Positions 62,580-64,000 of a stretch of DNA of 64,000 bases are shown piece by piece. Under the pieces are notes generated by a model. That model saw only the letters and a list, made by a program, of their open reading frames with translations. It was not told where the DNA came from and searched no databases. Source of the stretch: Paracyclopina nana (Eukaryota > Arthropoda > Copepoda > Cyclopoida > Cyclopettidae). Made by a program: the position numbers and the translations under genes. The stretch lies in NCBI GenBank assembly GCA_019096065.1, contig JAGUCH010000001.1, positions 9,052,001 to 9,116,000 on the forward strand. The letters run 5' to 3'. The first letter of the stretch is position 1. Each line of letters starts with the position of its first letter.

Positions 62580-64000
62580 TTAGTTTGATAACAATCGTCC
62601 AACACCTCGAAAAACAATCCAATAGAAGAGCTCAAAAAAGGAAACGACGCTTATTCCCAAGCATAGCCCCAAAATGCCACCAACTTGAGACACAAAGCTA
62701 ATACTGTAAAGAGGCGTGCTTCAATATTGCACGCCTTTTTTTAGAATAGAAAGCAATTTATATTACCCTGTCATTGTCGCCTTCTTTTGGTACTCAATAA
62801 TAGTTGGGCTGTCGAAAAATATGTGTACTAGAGCCACATCGTCTTGGTAGGCATGGTAGTCACGGGCAGGTAATGCTTTTTTGAATACGTAGTCGGGTTG
62901 AAGCTGTCTGAGCTCGCTTAGTACGAACGGCTTTTTGCCTGTATTTATGCTTACGTTATTCAATTCATAATCTAGAGCAGACAAATGACATGTAATTCTG
63001 GAACTTTTAAGTGGATACGAGTACCTCTGGCCACAACGTCACCCCATAAATTGGGAACCCCGTCAATTTTGAGCGTGAGCTTGCAAAAGTCGGATATCCC
63101 CACGTTCTTCCCATCACACTTTCTAAACGGAGCTGACGAAAATTTAGAGCTTAGAATGGTCGAGGTGCAATCTGGCAAGCAATGCTTGCAAGCCTTCCCT
63201 CTGTCCACAAAAGTCATGAACTTTGCAAAGTCTGCTGTATATCGAGGATGACATATTCTAAATGAGCAGAAACTACACGATTTCCAGTCGTTGGCAAAAT
63301 TAATCCCACGAACCTGTTTTGCATCGATGGCATGTTCCAAAGGGAGCAGTTATGCAGAGCATACGCAGCCTTCAGCAAACATTCGTCAATGCAAAAAGCA
63401 TAGGTGTATTGCGAATACATCTCCAGTTCGTACTCGTTGTGATGATAGCATTCTCGTTGCTTAGCATTCAGCGAAGACAAAACTGAATCTTCAACATTAA
63501 TGGCAATTTTGTTCAATTGTATGAAGCTATGAAAAGATTATATAGCGCAAAGTAAGAGAATGAAAGACTCTTGAATATACCTTTCTTGTCCGGGTGTAAC
63601 GATGATTTGCTTCAAATCTTGATTTGGGTATTGGTCCTGACGAGATAATGCCTGAGAGTTGGATCACGTTTGGAGTAAAGACTCGTATACCTGATTGTAG
63701 ACGCTAACAGCGACACCGATGTTGTTGGACAAAATTGTTCCTGAAGAAATACCATAAGTCTGTAGATCCAAAAGAATGCTCAGTCCTCCTACCATGCCCG
63801 GAGCAGCATTAAGGTCACCCCAATCGGTATCCGGATTGTCCCTCCTTAGTGTCTCAACAGCCTACAGCGATGCAAAAAAAGCAACCCATGCTATATTGTT
63901 AGAATTATGGTTCGGCTCACAGAGTTGAACGCTGAATCTCGATACATGCCATTATTAGCATTGAATGTGCAGCAAGGCCCACTTATTGTTGGAAGGAGCA
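62580..64000 (-). CDS. DEG/ENaC (pickpocket-like) sodium channel, 3' part
   Basis: Eight exons are seen: 64000 (window edge)-63921, 63861-63691, 63636-63581, 63526-63314, 63257-63025, 62971-62767 and 62703-62580 make the seven closing exons, all in phase, and the first of these is cut by the edge. About 304 codons are present, so the N-terminus and first membrane helix lie outside. Family landmarks in order: GPCCTFN, TPGQE, the Cys-rich domain (QRECYHHNEYELEMYSQYTY, FCIDEC, CSLWNMPSM, ICHPRY, CKHCLPDC), SAPFRKCD, and the pore and second helix (GISFVSQVGGILGLCLGISV), with the G-x-S selectivity motif. It ends WIVFRGVGRLLSN. These channels are trimeric, amiloride-type cation channels gated by ligands, acid or force. 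Introns are 53-63 bp. Note: the list above counts seven exons in total; an eighth or more lies beyond the window. Confidence 0.93.

Noticed and set aside
1-64000. CRISPR arrays, operons with ribosome binding sites, bacterial insertion sequences
   Set aside because: The window is intron-bearing animal DNA; no such structures were seen.

Overview
The window is animal nuclear DNA, most probably from an arthropod. It holds spliceosomal introns with GT...AG ends, mostly 45-70 bp with a few of several kilobases, between long AT-rich, gene-poor stretches. The best taxonomic marker is a TipE-type sodium-channel auxiliary subunit, a family known from arthropods. A DEG/ENaC channel, a spermine synthase, an aquaglyceroporin and an OFA-type MFS carrier fit the same picture. 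I cannot name the species; a crustacean or another non-insect arthropod is a guess from gene texture only.

Layout. Positions 1-4462 show no gene I can support. From 24924 back to 4463 (minus strand) lies one three-exon gene for a small single-Ig membrane protein. Its Ig domain resembles the third Ig domain of FGF receptors, and its introns are 4.5 kb and 15.4 kb. Inside the first intron, on the plus strand, is a candidate first exon of another membrane protein (23300-23734). A CpG-rich stretch at about 24960-25340 marks the likely promoter. From 25.4 to 39.5 kb DNA is gene-poor. It holds a short-intron gene for an unrecognised secreted protein (29423-28736, minus), an orphan last exon (35116-34803, minus) and two small inverted-repeat elements.

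The gene-rich part runs from 39.5 to 56.9 kb: an OFA/MFS carrier (41941-39503, minus), an aquaglyceroporin (45560-48586, plus), the TipE-like subunit (48697-50279, plus), spermine synthase (50951-52353, plus), and two unrecognised acidic proteins (55836-54645 and 56895-56164, minus). After a hAT-type miniature element (57159-57596) comes an orphan signal-peptide exon (59331-59406, plus). The last 1.4 kb is the 3' part of a DEG/ENaC channel (minus) that continues past the window end.

The genes do not form one pathway. Several are membrane transport or excitability proteins (TipE subunit, DEG/ENaC, aquaglyceroporin, MFS carrier), but I see no evidence that they act together. The points most worth checking are the kinase-less FGFR-Ig-like gene, the 110-nt gap between the aquaglyceroporin stop and the TipE start, the unrecognised secreted protein with a possible 31-bp intron, and four non-autonomous DNA elements with clear terminal inverted repeats and target-site duplications. 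All gene models come from splice-site and reading-frame reasoning alone, without transcript data.
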